DNA of 64,000 nucleotides from NCBI RefSeq assembly GCF_000003815.2, contig NC_049995.1, positions 2,495,173 through 2,559,172 on the forward strand. The letters run 5' to 3'. This stretch comes from Branchiostoma floridae (lineage: Eukaryota > Chordata > Leptocardii > Amphioxiformes > Branchiostomatidae). This document shows, in pieces, positions 22,475 through 33,406 of this stretch. A program made the translations under genes and the position numbers. The notes under the pieces are model-generated. The model did no database searches and was not told the DNA's origin. It saw nothing but the letters and a program-made list of their open reading frames with translations. Every line of letters begins with the position of its first letter. Positions within the stretch are counted from its first letter, which is position 1.

Positions 22475-23163
22475 AGACTTTTCTTAGTCCACCTCTTCAG
22501 TCTCTCGCCTGGCGAAGGAATGACGCATACGATCTTTTCAGCGACGACAACTAGAGACTTATCTTATTCAATCTCTTCAGCTTATAACCCGGCGAAGGAA
22601 TCTCAGATCTATTTGACGGGTACGATCTTTTCAGCGACAACAACTTCTTATTACATCCTTCTAAATCATCTCCCCTCCACTCATAGAGAACGATTTTCTC
22701 TTCAGCCTCTCGCCCGGCAAAGGAATCTCGGATTTGTTCAACGCGTACGATCTTTTCAGCGATGACAACTAGAGACGTTTCTTATTCCATCTCTTCAGCC
22801 TTTCATCCGGCGAAGGAATCTCCGATTTGTTCGACGCGTACGACCTTTTCAGCAACGACAACTAGACTCTTCAGCCTCTTGCCCGGCGAAGGAATCTCCG
22901 ATTTGTTTGACGCATACGATCTTTTCAGCGACGACAACTAGAGACTTTTCTTAGTCCACCTCTTCAGCCTCTTGCCCGGCGAAGGAATCTCCGATCTATT
23001 CAACGTGTACAAACTTTTCAGCGACGATAATGAAACACTTCTCTTAGTCCATGCTTCTAAATCATCTCCCCTCACAGAGGACGACTATCTCTTCAGCCTC
23101 TCGCCCGGCGAAGGAATCTCCGAGCTATATGACACATACGATCTTTTCAGCGACAACAACTAA
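22396..23163 (+). repeat. Tandem array of the E2F Rb-binding-motif segment (8 copies including the coding one)
   Basis: The ~80-125-base unit CTCTTCAGCCTCTCGCCCGG to GATCTTTTCAGCGACGACAA recurs at about 22401, 22491, 22572, 22698, 22790, 22867, 22961 and 23090. The first copy is the real C-terminus. Most later copies still spell GEGISDLF-like codons plus a stop at the matching place, but they lie after the first stop and are untranslated in the normal transcript. The last copy has a possible acceptor (CCCCTCACAG, before 23082). Confidence 0.92.
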
Positions 23164-24098
23164 AGACTCTTCTTATTCCATCATTCTAAATCGTTTAATT
23201 TCTTGAAAACTGTATGTATTTTAGTGATTTTAGTATTTTTTTGGTTTTCAGATGTCCTCAGATGTTGATGTTTAACAACATAAAACTTTGTATAGAAGTT
23301 GAAACATCTGTATATATAGAGTGTAGGATAAGTCAGACACTCTGTGCATATATATACGAGCTTATTACATATGACTATATGTATGTATCTTTCCACATAT
23401 TTAAGGATGAGCCAAATTGTGTCTTATCATGAACCAAGAAGTGCGAAAGAAAAATCATGAGGTCTTATGGGCCTTATATCTTACAATTTTTGTTTTAGTT
23501 GAACAGACTTTTATGGAAACTTTTTGATTCTGCCCTTATATGTAGGTACAGTTTGTAAAGTGATTATCTTGTACATTCCTGAAGGGCAATGCAAATTTAA
23601 GGCATTGTTGCGATGAAGCATTTTTCAATGAGGAAAATATTGTTCAACATACTTTGAAATCAATCCTACATAAACAAGATGTGATGTTGTCATTGCCTTT
23701 ACATTTAGCAAGTAAGGAGGTCAAATGTATCTTAAGAAAATGATGAAAATATAGGGTGACAAAAAAAAAGGCAAGACAGAGTTGATTTTATTTTATTTTT
23801 ATCAAAGGGACCAAATATAAAATGCTGTATGTTGAAAAGTTCACAGTGCTTGCATATACTCTTGGTTCATGTAATTATGAAAAAGGCATTCTACAGAAAG
23901 TGTGGCTACATATCAAAAACATAATCTCAGTTTGCTGTGCATTTCATTATGTAATGATAAGAATTTTGGGGCTAATTTTAGAAAGACTACATCATTTGTT
24001 TTTGCGGATATGTATGTTGTGTCGAAGGGAGATTTTGGTATCGTATGAGATACAGGAAACTAGACATACTTGTACAAATGTATTGGTTTGAAGATATT

Positions 24099-24104
24099 AA
24101 TAAA
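24099..24104 (+). terminator. Candidate E2F poly(A) signal
   Basis: AATAAA in AT-rich sequence ~1.6 kb after the E2F stop, a plausible 3' end for a UTR that includes the motif array. Earlier ends are possible. Confidence 0.35.
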
Positions 24105-24647
24105 GGAACTAAATTTTTAAAGATTTCTGCTCCTTTTTCTCATTGCAACTTGAGTAATTCGCTAAAGAAAAAATATAAAGTATATGATATGAATTAAAAC
24201 TTGTTTGCATACTTGAATCAACTCAGTGGAAGATGAAGCACACCCTTTCACACCTATATTTTGTAGAGATGCGCATTTGTAGTCATGTCATGACTTTTGG
24301 ACGAGATTGTTCAGAGCAAGGTCATCAGACCATTTCAAGGCAATGAACCAAAAAGTTGGTAAAACTGCACACGGAGATAGCGGTGGACTTTTGTTTTGAA
24401 GGCTGATAGATTGTAGACACTAGGGAAACAGTTGAGAGAGTTCCATAATTTGGCTGTCCGGGGAAAGAAACTTGGACTTGGAAACCGGCAATTTTTACGG
24501 CACTTACCCAGGTAATAGTTTTACTGTACATCGTGAAATATTCGCAAAGGCTTCTTTTGGGTGGTACTGTTCTGCAAAGTTATGACACCTAAGTATGTGT
24601 CTGTGTGTTACACTACTAGTATATATCATGTTAAAATTAGGTAGGGC

Positions 24648-25077
24648 TAGTGGTGCGTACCTAAACTCAGGTTCAGGCCGGATTCAGGTCCAGCAGTTCA
24701 GGTTCAGGTCCGGACTTTAAGTCCTGACCTGAACCCATCATTGCATATTATGTATGTTAGAATTTTTTTTCTTTTTTGAGGGGGAGGGGCGATGGTGCAT
24801 ATAAAATTGCATGTAAGCATGAATTGAAATGCAATATGAAAAATACATGCAAATTATATACAGCCAGTGTAGATACGAAATGTTTTTTGTCTTCTTCCAG
24901 TGCAAATTTCACTATCTATGGAAGGTTTTAGATGTTTTAGGGCAAAAAAGGCAATATAAGTGACAGATAGCATTTTGCAAGTCCGGACTTGGCTCCTGAC
25001 ATTTAGTTGTTTTTTTTACTTGGATCTAAACATTTTTAGGTCCAATTCCAGGTCCGGGTTTTAGGTACGCACCACTA
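24648..25077. mobile_element. 430-bp hAT-like element with 8-bp target duplication
   Basis: The ends TAGTGGTGCGTACCTAAA and TTTAGGTACGCACCACTA are perfect inverted repeats. GGTAGGGC flanks both sides (24640-24647 and 25078-25085). The interior carries CAGGTCCGG-type direct repeats and no transposase. Confidence 0.88.
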
Positions 25078-25552
25078 GGTAGGGCTAATCGTGGTGTCTT
25101 TCCCGATAACAAAGCAACGTTTTACTAGAAGTGGAGTTCATCATTAATTATAAACCCCTAGATTTTTAGACAAATTTACACGGGCACATGGCAAATCGAA
25201 TTTATTCAGGACGTTCGATACTTAATATAAGGAATTACGAGGAAACTACTGAAATTAACACGCGGTCAGACAATTCACGGCCGGTATGTGGTTACCTGAA
25301 TGTATTCAAAACCTCCCTGAAGGTTTCCCTTCTCAGAAGGAATTTCGAGGACTACTGAGATTGCATTCACGCTAATGACGCATTTTCCCCTCGTTTCAGA
25401 CGAATTAGTGGTTATATACATATTCAAAGCTACGTTGTGCGCGCTACGAGTTAAGTTATACACTGGGACGGACGATCAAACCCAACAATATACAACAGAT
25501 GGTAAGAAAATATCAAGACATGAATAAATAGCTTCATCAAGTTGTACCTAGT

Positions 25553-25715
25553 ACTGTAAATGCATGGTAATTTCGCGGTAGCGGGAAAAAACTTTTCGCG
25601 GTGGTTTTAAGTTCGCGGTAACACAATAGACTGTAGTCTAATACCATAATAGAAAAATGTTCGCGGTGGTTTTAAGTTAGTGGTGAAGTGGTCACCGCGA
25701 AAACCGCAAACATTT
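25553..25715. mobile_element. CGCGG hairpin MITE
   Basis: GTAAATGCATGGTAATTTCG to GAAGTGGTCACCGCGAAAAC to CAAACATTTCTG, same family as 21966-22176. Nothing else was recognised between 25086 and 25835. Confidence 0.65.
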
Positions 25716-26234
25716 CTGAATTTTTGTGGAGTAGATCGTTTCCTAACTGACTGTTGAACAAGTCGCCTTACGTTCTGGTGTGTAGTTATTAAACCAGACT
25801 GACTACACTACATGGAGTCATTCTCGAACATTAACCTAAGGCCAAGATGGCAAATTTTCAAAATAGACGTTGTAACAAGACTTGAAGTGACAAAATATGG
25901 CATCACAGCCAACAAGGCATTCATTCCTGTATTTAAGAAGTGCACCAATGTAGTTAAAGTGACACTAGTATGGTAGACTAGTATCATTAACCATGTTGGC
26001 AACTACACTCATAGCTTCCATAATTGTGCCACTTTTACAACTATCTATCAAGTTGCACCTCTGCAACTACAGTCAATGCTACAGAGTCCCTAGTGTCAAT
26101 TCTACATTCAATGATTAGGTTACAACACAACCTTTACCCATTTTTGTCTATCCGGCCTTCCCTTAAGAAGAAAAAAATTCTTGTTTTTTTTCTGAAACCA
26201 GGCGAAAATTAATGAGCGCGCGGATGTCATCCAT

Positions 26235-29200
26235 TCCTGAGCTGCAGTCAACTGCCAGCTGTGATTTTTAGCCGAGTTCTCTACCTGTCCTGGATTTACC
26301 ATGGCGACCATCCTGAGATACAGTTCCGGTTTCCTACGGTCCTGTCGGACACTTACCCAGCCACTTTTGAAGCATGAAAAGTCCTCATTACTGGAAGCTG
26401 GTATCCTTCGACCGCTATGCAGACCAAGGGGATGCAAAGGTGGGAGATTCAGAATCCGTAACATAGAAACCATTATTGGAAATAGGCCGGTATCACGATT
26501 GGAAGCGACTTCTTTGATATGCAAATCTCACTCGGAAAAACAATGCAGACAACAAAAGAGACAATTTGTAAACAAGGAACACCTGCGTCCTTTGAAACGT
26601 GATCAGCTCACCAAGCCCAGAGGAATGCCTAGTATGTTGTTGACTAATGCAAGGTCCCTTGTTCACAAAAGGGATGAACTCAGTCTTGTTCTCTCAGCGA
26701 ACAATACGGACATTGCGACTGTCACAGAAACCTGGTTTTCTTCCAACATACCAGAGGAATCGACCATCATCGACGGTTACTGTCTTTTTCGCAAAGATCG
26801 GGAAAGCAGAAGGGGCGGAGGAGTCGCTGTCTACATCAAAACAAGTATAAAGGCAACTCCCGTCAACATCTCGACACCTGATGACATCGAATGTATGTGG
26901 ATACAGCTCGAACCACATTGGACTCCAAGAGCCATCCCGAGACTCTTTTTGGGAGCACTTTATCATCCTCCATGGGCTAACGAGCCTCACCTGCAAACCG
27001 CAACTTATCAATACCTGATTAACTCCTTGGATGAAATCCGCCGAAAACATCCACACGCAGGTATCATACTGTGCGGCGATTTCAACAAGCTTCCACTGAA
27101 TCCCCTGCTGACCAGTCACCCCGAGTTGAAACAGGTAGTGTCAATGACCACCCGCGCCGACAGTGTGCTGGATCTAATCATTACAAATGTTCACAACCAA
27201 TATCAGACACCGACTACCATAGCTCCCCTCGGGGCAAGTGATCACAACTGTGTGATTTGGAAACCCCAAATCCATCAAAACCACTGCGAGCCCTCCAGAA
27301 CCATGCACCGCCTGGTAACACAGGAGAGAAAGGACGCTCTAGGGCTGTGCATGGCGATCACGGACTGGTCCAGTGTGTACAACGCAAGCACAGTGGAGGA
27401 CAAGGTTACCACCTTTTACGACATCATTCAAACCATGCTCGACACCTGCATACCTTTCAGGAGGAAGAAGACTAGAAACGTCGACAAGTACTGGATGACC
27501 GACACAATCAAATCGGCACTCCAAAAAAGACAAACAGCCTACCTGAAGTATGGCAAAACAGAGCGCTGGAAGAAACTCCGGAACCTTGTACAGACTCTTA
27601 TCAGGAAGCAAAAACGACGTTACTACAACAGATGCATAGGATTGCTGAAAAAGCAAAATCCCCGGGACTGGTGGAACTTTGTAAACAACGAACTAGGCCG
27701 CACTCAGAGATCAAAACGAAAGGTCACTCTCACCAACATCCCAGAGAAACAAGTAGCAGATCACCTTAACAACTTCTTCGGGGAGGCAATGTCAGACAGC
27801 AACACTTTTGCTCTGTTCCCACTCCCACCAACTGATGACACCTACGATCTCTGCAGCATAGGCCAAGTAAAGACATTACTAAAAAATCTAAACCCAAGAC
27901 AAGCCTGTGGTCCCGATGGTGTACCAAACTGGGTTCTAAGCCAGTTCTGTGAGGATCTTAGTCCGGTCATCTGTCATCTGATGAACACGTCCTACAACAC
28001 GGGCATCATGCCGTCTGCGTGGAAAATAGCCAACATCTGCCCTGTACCTAAAACAACACACCCTTCGTGCAAGAAAGACTGGCGGCCGATCTCTCTGATC
28101 TCTACACTGGGAAAGGTGCAGGAACGTCTCGTGCTAAACAAACTGTTCCCCATAATGAAACCTTGGATCAAGGATCAGTTTGCATATATGCCCAAGTCGT
28201 CAACCACCGCTGCACTGCTGAAGGCATACCAGTCCTGGTTCACTAGTCTTGACAACAAACAGACATCAGTGGTGCGCGTGTTACTTGCAGATATGTCAAA
28301 GGCGTTTGACAAAGTAGACCATGGGATTCTTCTACAGCACCTTGCTACACGCGGTATCCCTGTTCTAATGTTGACTTGGATCAACAGTTATCTGTCTGGC
28401 AGGAAACAGCGTGTCGCCGCTAACGGGGAATTCAGCAGCTGGCATGACGTCACTTCCGGTGTACCCCAGGGGGGAGTCTTGTCACCTTACCTATTCCTGG
28501 TGTATATGTCTTCTCGAACTGTCAAACACGAAACGACCACCAACATCGGTTATGCTGATGACATTGGATTGTCTCGATGCATCCCCTGTATCACTGCTGA
28601 ATCCGACACCACTATGCAGGAAGAAGCTACCCACCTGGACTCATGGGCAACACAAAACAACATGACCATGAATGGCGACAAATCGTACGAGCTCAGGATA
28701 TGTTTCGCCAGAATACCACCTGACCTCCCTCCACTTACTCTGGGAGGAAAGGAGGTAGCAGTCGTTACATGTGCACCTTACCTCGGTTTCAAGATTAGCT
28801 CCAACCTCAAGTATGACAGCCACATATCCCACGTGACGAGAAAGGGCTCTCAACGCTTGCACTTCCTCCGTCTTCTTGCCAAAGGTGGTATGCCTGCTGA
28901 GGATTTAACAACAGTGTACACAACCCTCATCAGACCGGTACTGGAATATGCAAACGTTGTGTACGTTGGGTGTACCATCTCACAGTCAAACACCCTCGAG
29001 GCCGTACAGAAAAGAGCCATGAAGATCATCCACAGAAACAGTGATGCCTCCTGCACGACTACCCTCCTGCCAACTCTCCAGTCCAGGCGCGAAGACGCAG
29101 CAGTGACACTTCTCAACCAGATGCGCGCCAGTGACCATCCACTACACTACATGGTTACAGGAAACCGGCAACAGCGGACGGGACGTACACTGAGGAACTG

Positions 29201-29530
29201 TAACGAGCTCACACTACCGACCTGTCGCACTGAAAGACTTAGAAAGTCATTTTTATACAAGGCAACAGCTCTGTACAACAAGACTGTATAGACTTTCATT
29301 TCAGTGACAAGTAACTTTGTTTCTCTGTAAACGCTGACCTGTATCATATGAAACTTTGCTGACTTGTATCATATGAAACTTTATTTTAAAATGAATCCTT
29401 AGGATGATACTTTTAGAATGACACTCCAGGGCTAACATTAGCCAACTATGTAATTTGGTTTAAAATTTCAGTTTTTTGTTTGAAACTGCGAAAACCAAAA
29501 TAAAGTTCTTATCTTATCTTATCTTATCTA
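26235..29530 (+). mobile_element. Non-LTR retrotransposon (CR1/L2/jockey-group type), apparently full length
   Basis: A short 5' leader (~65 bases), one long ORF, a ~230-base 3' UTR with AATAAAG, and a terminal (TTATC)n run at about 29507-29529 are the layout of a LINE with a short tandem 3' tail. Clade assignment is from the overall protein only. Confidence 0.85.
26301..29291 (+). CDS. LINE ORF2-like polyprotein: endonuclease plus reverse transcriptase, intact
   Basis: 996 aa from a well-placed ATG (ACCATGG) with no internal stop. An N-terminal ~100-residue basic region is followed by an APE-type endonuclease (NARSL near residue 115, TETWF, GGGVAVY, CGDFN, LDLIITN, GASDHN). The reverse transcriptase then shows GPDGVPNWVL, WRPISLI, the first catalytic Asp in LLADMSKAFDKVDH, SGVPQGGVLSPYLF, and the YADD active site in IGYADDIGLS. 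A thumb-like region with a conserved GC-type tail runs to the end. No gag-like ORF1 or RNase H was recognised. All catalytic motifs are present, so the copy may be young or active. It nicks target DNA and copies its own RNA. Confidence 0.92.
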   Translation: MATILRYSSGFLRSCRTLTQPLLKHEKSSLLEAGILRPLCRPRGCKGGRFRIRNIETIIGNRPVSRLEATSLICKSHSEKQCRQQKRQFVNKEHLRPLKRDQLTKPRGMPSMLLTNARSLVHKRDELSLVLSANNTDIATVTETWFSSNIPEESTIIDGYCLFRKDRESRRGGGVAVYIKTSIKATPVNISTPDDIECMWIQLEPHWTPRAIPRLFLGALYHPPWANEPHLQTATYQYLINSLDEIRRKHPHAGIILCGDFNKLPLNPLLTSHPELKQVVSMTTRADSVLDLIITNVHNQYQTPTTIAPLGASDHNCVIWKPQIHQNHCEPSRTMHRLVTQERKDALGLCMAITDWSSVYNASTVEDKVTTFYDIIQTMLDTCIPFRRKKTRNVDKYWMTDTIKSALQKRQTAYLKYGKTERWKKLRNLVQTLIRKQKRRYYNRCIGLLKKQNPRDWWNFVNNELGRTQRSKRKVTLTNIPEKQVADHLNNFFGEAMSDSNTFALFPLPPTDDTYDLCSIGQVKTLLKNLNPRQACGPDGVPNWVLSQFCEDLSPVICHLMNTSYNTGIMPSAWKIANICPVPKTTHPSCKKDWRPISLISTLGKVQERLVLNKLFPIMKPWIKDQFAYMPKSSTTAALLKAYQSWFTSLDNKQTSVVRVLLADMSKAFDKVDHGILLQHLATRGIPVLMLTWINSYLSGRKQRVAANGEFSSWHDVTSGVPQGGVLSPYLFLVYMSSRTVKHETTTNIGYADDIGLSRCIPCITAESDTTMQEEATHLDSWATQNNMTMNGDKSYELRICFARIPPDLPPLTLGGKEVAVVTCAPYLGFKISSNLKYDSHISHVTRKGSQRLHFLRLLAKGGMPAEDLTTVYTTLIRPVLEYANVVYVGCTISQSNTLEAVQKRAMKIIHRNSDASCTTTLLPTLQSRREDAAVTLLNQMRASDHPLHYMVTGNRQQRTGRTLRNCNELTLPTCRTERLRKSFLYKATALYNKTV

Positions 29531-32066
29531 TAAAATTTACTTGCTGTGGCCTAATCGTGAACATAGAGCTAATTTCCACATTTTTTGCCCAATTCTACGA
29601 TCCCCGCACCCCGTAGGAAGGCCTGGTGGATGCTCTGGCCCCTGCTGTAATACATGCAGCTGCACACATGTGTGGCCCAAGGACCATGGTAACTGAGATA
29701 GTCACCACCCTATACACCAGGTATGACTTACTTCTAGGCGACATGTTTTCCTCTGGGTAAATCTGGGTAAAAGATGTAAATCAACCGAACACTGAGCAAT
29801 CTTGCTCCTGATTGGTCCATGCAAGGACGTTATGTTTGCATATTTACCAACATTATCATAAAGCAGTGAGAACGGATTTGGAGAAGAATATAGTCGCTGC
29901 GCCTGTTCAAGTGATCGGGCTGGTCTTTCAAGGAATTCCAGAGAAACTCGGTCTGCCAACCACTGCTGAAAAAGATGCATGGATGATCAGAAAGCAAGGT
30001 GGGTTATTTTATGATTACCTTTCATTATAATGATTAGAATAAGTGCTAACCACCCTGATACAGAGAAAGTGCGGTAAGAAATTACCTGTGTGTAAAACGA
30101 CTTGTAAATACTGTACGCCAAAGGTGGTGGAAGGTGAATTACATTTCATTTAGAACAGCTATTTATGTTAGTTTGTTCGTCGTTCCAGTATCTAAATATT
30201 AGTTGCTTATAGAATTTGTCAAAATTCCAACAGATAAGAGTAATTATGCATGGTGTATAATGTCTTATAGTAAATTATAGTTCTTATGTAGGAAACTCTG
30301 CATACGTTTGCAATATTTTCAAAATTCACCTCTTATAGGCTAACTAACGATCGAAAACTGTAAGCATTCTTGCGAAAATGGTGCAAAATTAGGTATCTTA
30401 GAAAATTCAGCTTCTTTTTAGTGAAAAGGCATGTATCAAAATCTGCATACGTTCGCAATATGTTCAAAATTTACCTCTCATGGGCTCACTGCGGGTAAGA
30501 ATACCAATATTAGTCCGAGTCAGGGTTGTAGAACTTCAATTATCAAAGTCAATTTTTGGGCACTTCTCTATGTAATAAGATGAAGCAACTCTTTTCCATT
30601 CCGTACCAACATTCAAGGAACAAGTATTCGATGCCACAGTGGCGCGAGAGGGTTACATTGTCTAGGGAATTCTAGCGTGGCTTGTTTCTGTGCCATTTTT
30701 AACCGCTCAAAGAATATTTGAAATAGTGATGTAAATATGGGAATATATTGTAGTAGATATCATTTCGTACAGATTGCCTTATCCAGATTACTTCCACTTT
30801 AAACGCCCCACTTTTCATTTTTAATTGCTTACTAGGTTTACTTTAAATGGGTGCAGACATTTTACATGGCGACGATTTGCTTATCAATTATTTGGATGAA
30901 GGAGAATTCTTTTCACACAACCAGTGCTTACGTTTCGATGTCTCTCAGACACCTTCGTCAGAGCTTCTAACTGAAACGTAAGCTATGTAGGTACCCGCTG
31001 GTTGTGTAAAAATAATTTTACTTCATCCCATATTCTACCAACCCGATGAAGCTATTTTCGGATCAATTATTTTCTACACCTGCGTATTTCACGATCAGTC
31101 CTTGAAACATCCCTCAAACATCAGACAGTTTTCAAAGCATGATCGAGGCGAGAGTTTTAAGAATGAAGCGATTTTTGTTTACGTGCTCTTGAAAGGGCAA
31201 TTTATTTCTCTTTTTACACCTGTTTGAGATATTTTTCCGGTTAAGATATAATATGGGATATCAAATCTTCCTTAAAATTTTTCTCCTGTTATAGATATAG
31301 CTCAAATGTGGATTTTTTAACTTATGTATTTTTGTGCAGATAGTTTACATGGACATGAGTTCAGCATTTCTCGTCCTGTTTGCTGTTGCTTTAGATTATA
31401 TATTTTGAACTTTAAATTCTAAAGGAAAGAGTTGGTAGGGCATTGAAATGCACAGTATTTACGGTGGGTGTACACCACAATTAGCGCCTGCGCCTAGAGC
31501 CCCCGGTCAAATAAAAACAAGGCCATAAACAATTTAAAACCTTTCTTGGTGTGATTTTATGTGAAATATGGGCATTTTTGTAGTGGCTGCGGTAGGAAAG
31601 ACCCAATACTTGTTGATTTTGTTGTAGAAAATGACCTTCCTCCATCTAGGGGGTTTCCGCACCCCCCTGAAATAGAGGTATCGTCGCCAGATAGCTGTTT
31701 TGAGCCAAACGGGCCAATCCAAGGGCTCTAATTAGGGGGGGGGGTGTGTATAAAAAACTAGCCGTATAGAAATTCTTGCAAATGAATTTGCTGAGGCTGG
31801 ACATAGTAGGCTATAATTTGAGGGTAAGTTTGTGTGGCTTGAACTTTTGATTCCTGAGATAATTGCATATTTGGTTCCTTAACTCTCCCATTGGATTACT
31901 TGATTACTGGAGAAAATTGTAATTGTTGCGTCTCCCCTAACAACGCAGTATTATGAAACTGCGGTACATGCGCTGCCAAATGGAATTTCTCAGTACTGCA
32001 GGTATTAAGTTTTCACAGATTTTAAATGTACCCCTATTTAAGTTTAAGATTCAGACATATAACAAA

Positions 32067-32117
32067 GGGTTATGTTTCTGGTAGCGTTTGTGTGTATGTG
32101 TGTGTGTGTGTGCGTGC

Positions 32118-32150
<33 letters not shown>

Positions 32151-32197
32151 TGTGTCTGTGTGTTTGTGTGTATGTGTGTGTGTGTGTGTGTGTGTCT

Positions 32198-32264
<67 letters not shown>

Positions 32265-32297
32265 TGTGTGTGTGCGCGCGCGCGCGTGTGTGTGTGT
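32067..32297. repeat. GT/GC microsatellite
   Basis: ~230 bases of (GT)n broken by ATGTG, CTGTG and GCGCGCGC tracts. Alternating purine-pyrimidine runs of this kind can adopt Z-DNA. Long Cys/Val or His/Thr open frames here are repeat artefacts. Confidence 0.95.
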
Positions 32298-32866
32298 AGT
32301 TGATCAGCATAAATCCACAATGAGTGGGTAGGTCTTGATGAGACATAGAAACTATTAGATTTGGGCCTAGCGACTTGCTACAGTACTGCAGCAGAACTCC
32401 GGGTTTCATTTCTCGAGTTCTGGACATTCTACGGTCGTGACTTTTAAGTGGTAGAGAGCTCTTGGGGCAGAGATTAAGTGGTGCTCCCAAGCGGCTAGTT
32501 TTGTAACTGCAGGAACATGTCTAAGGCCAGACTTTTAAAGGAAATAACTCAAGAAGGGTTGAGAGATCATCATGTTTTTGGCATGTAGATAGTACAAGTG
32601 TTATAGTTAATCATGCAAATTGGAATCTTATTTGCATAATTAATGAGGAAATGTCTAAACCTGCTCAGTGCCATTGCGGTACTATTGTGATATTTGTAAT
32701 TGAGAAGGAGAAGAATGTGATATATAGATATTATGTAGACAAAGATTTAATTTGCAAAATCAATGATTTTTGGTATGTTGGTAGCTTAAGTGATGCTTCA
32801 TATAGTTTCGCATTTATCATCAACATTGGTATCTAATTTGCATGATTAATTTCTGTTCCATTATAG

Positions 32867-33058
32867 TAATCTCCAAGCAGATCCTACAATGGCATAAAAT
32901 AGTACCAATTTGGCCAAGGAGTGTAGTCAGAAAGAGGTGTCCATTTGCCATGTAGCCAGCCTACAGGCTCCGGTCGCATACACACTCCTAAGCCGGCTTC
33001 ATTCCTCTGGCAGCTTTTGATACTATCTTATGCTACCGTAGGATCTACTTGGAGATTA
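32867..33058. mobile_element. MITE, TAATCTCCAAGCAG family, copy 3
   Basis: The ends TAATCTCCAAGCAGATCCTA and TAGGATCTACTTGGAGATTA are inverted, with an interior like copy 1. It lies ~350 bases upstream of the LRR-Ig receptor. Confidence 0.85.
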
Positions 33059-33406
33059 CCATTATTGGACTATTGTAACATGTGACATTTGTAATCATGA
33101 AATAGTTAACAAGTCCACATCATTCTATTTGAGCCCTTATTGTCTGCCATAAAATAAAGCAATTAAAATATTTTCCCTCTCTTCCAGGTTCCACCTTGGC
33201 ATGAGACATTCGGGTTGAAAGTTGGCCTCTAAGGTGACTACTAGCTACAACCTGCGGCGGACCGGCTGTGTTAAGCAGGACACTATAAAACTTGATATAG
33301 TTTGATTCACAAGACTGTATATTTCCAAATATCTTAGAATATTTGTATAGAAGAGTATGATTTTTACAACTAGAGTTGTAGATGTGGTAGAAAACCATTG
33401 AAAGAA

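Larger units (their letters stand above)
25836..29554. mobile_element. Older inverted-repeat element split by a LINE
   Basis: 25848-26234 matches 2570-2954 closely, and 29531-29554 (TAAAATTTACTTGCTGTGGCC) supplies its right end. The left end is internally deleted. The LINE at 26235-29530 interrupts it at GTCATCCAT. Confidence 0.75.
29555..33118. other. Intergenic region, no supported gene
   Basis: AT-rich sequence with repeat fragments (for example 29620-29720 resembles 62940-63010), a partial hairpin at 30900-31020 containing ACACAACCAG in both orientations, the GT block at 32067 and the MITE at 32867. A 72-codon open frame at 29812-30030 is not convincing. Confidence 0.6.

Noticed and set aside
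29812-30030. 72-codon frame followed by a GTGGGT donor-like site
   Set aside because: No good acceptor with a pyrimidine tract, no recognised family, and repeat fragments all around.
32026-32490. Several long open frames rich in Cys/Val or His/Thr
   Set aside because: They are readings of the GT/GC microsatellite in all frames and show no family similarity.
33398-33406. Upstream start for the LRR-Ig receptor
   Set aside because: Only a TTG. ATG 33407 directly precedes the signal peptide.
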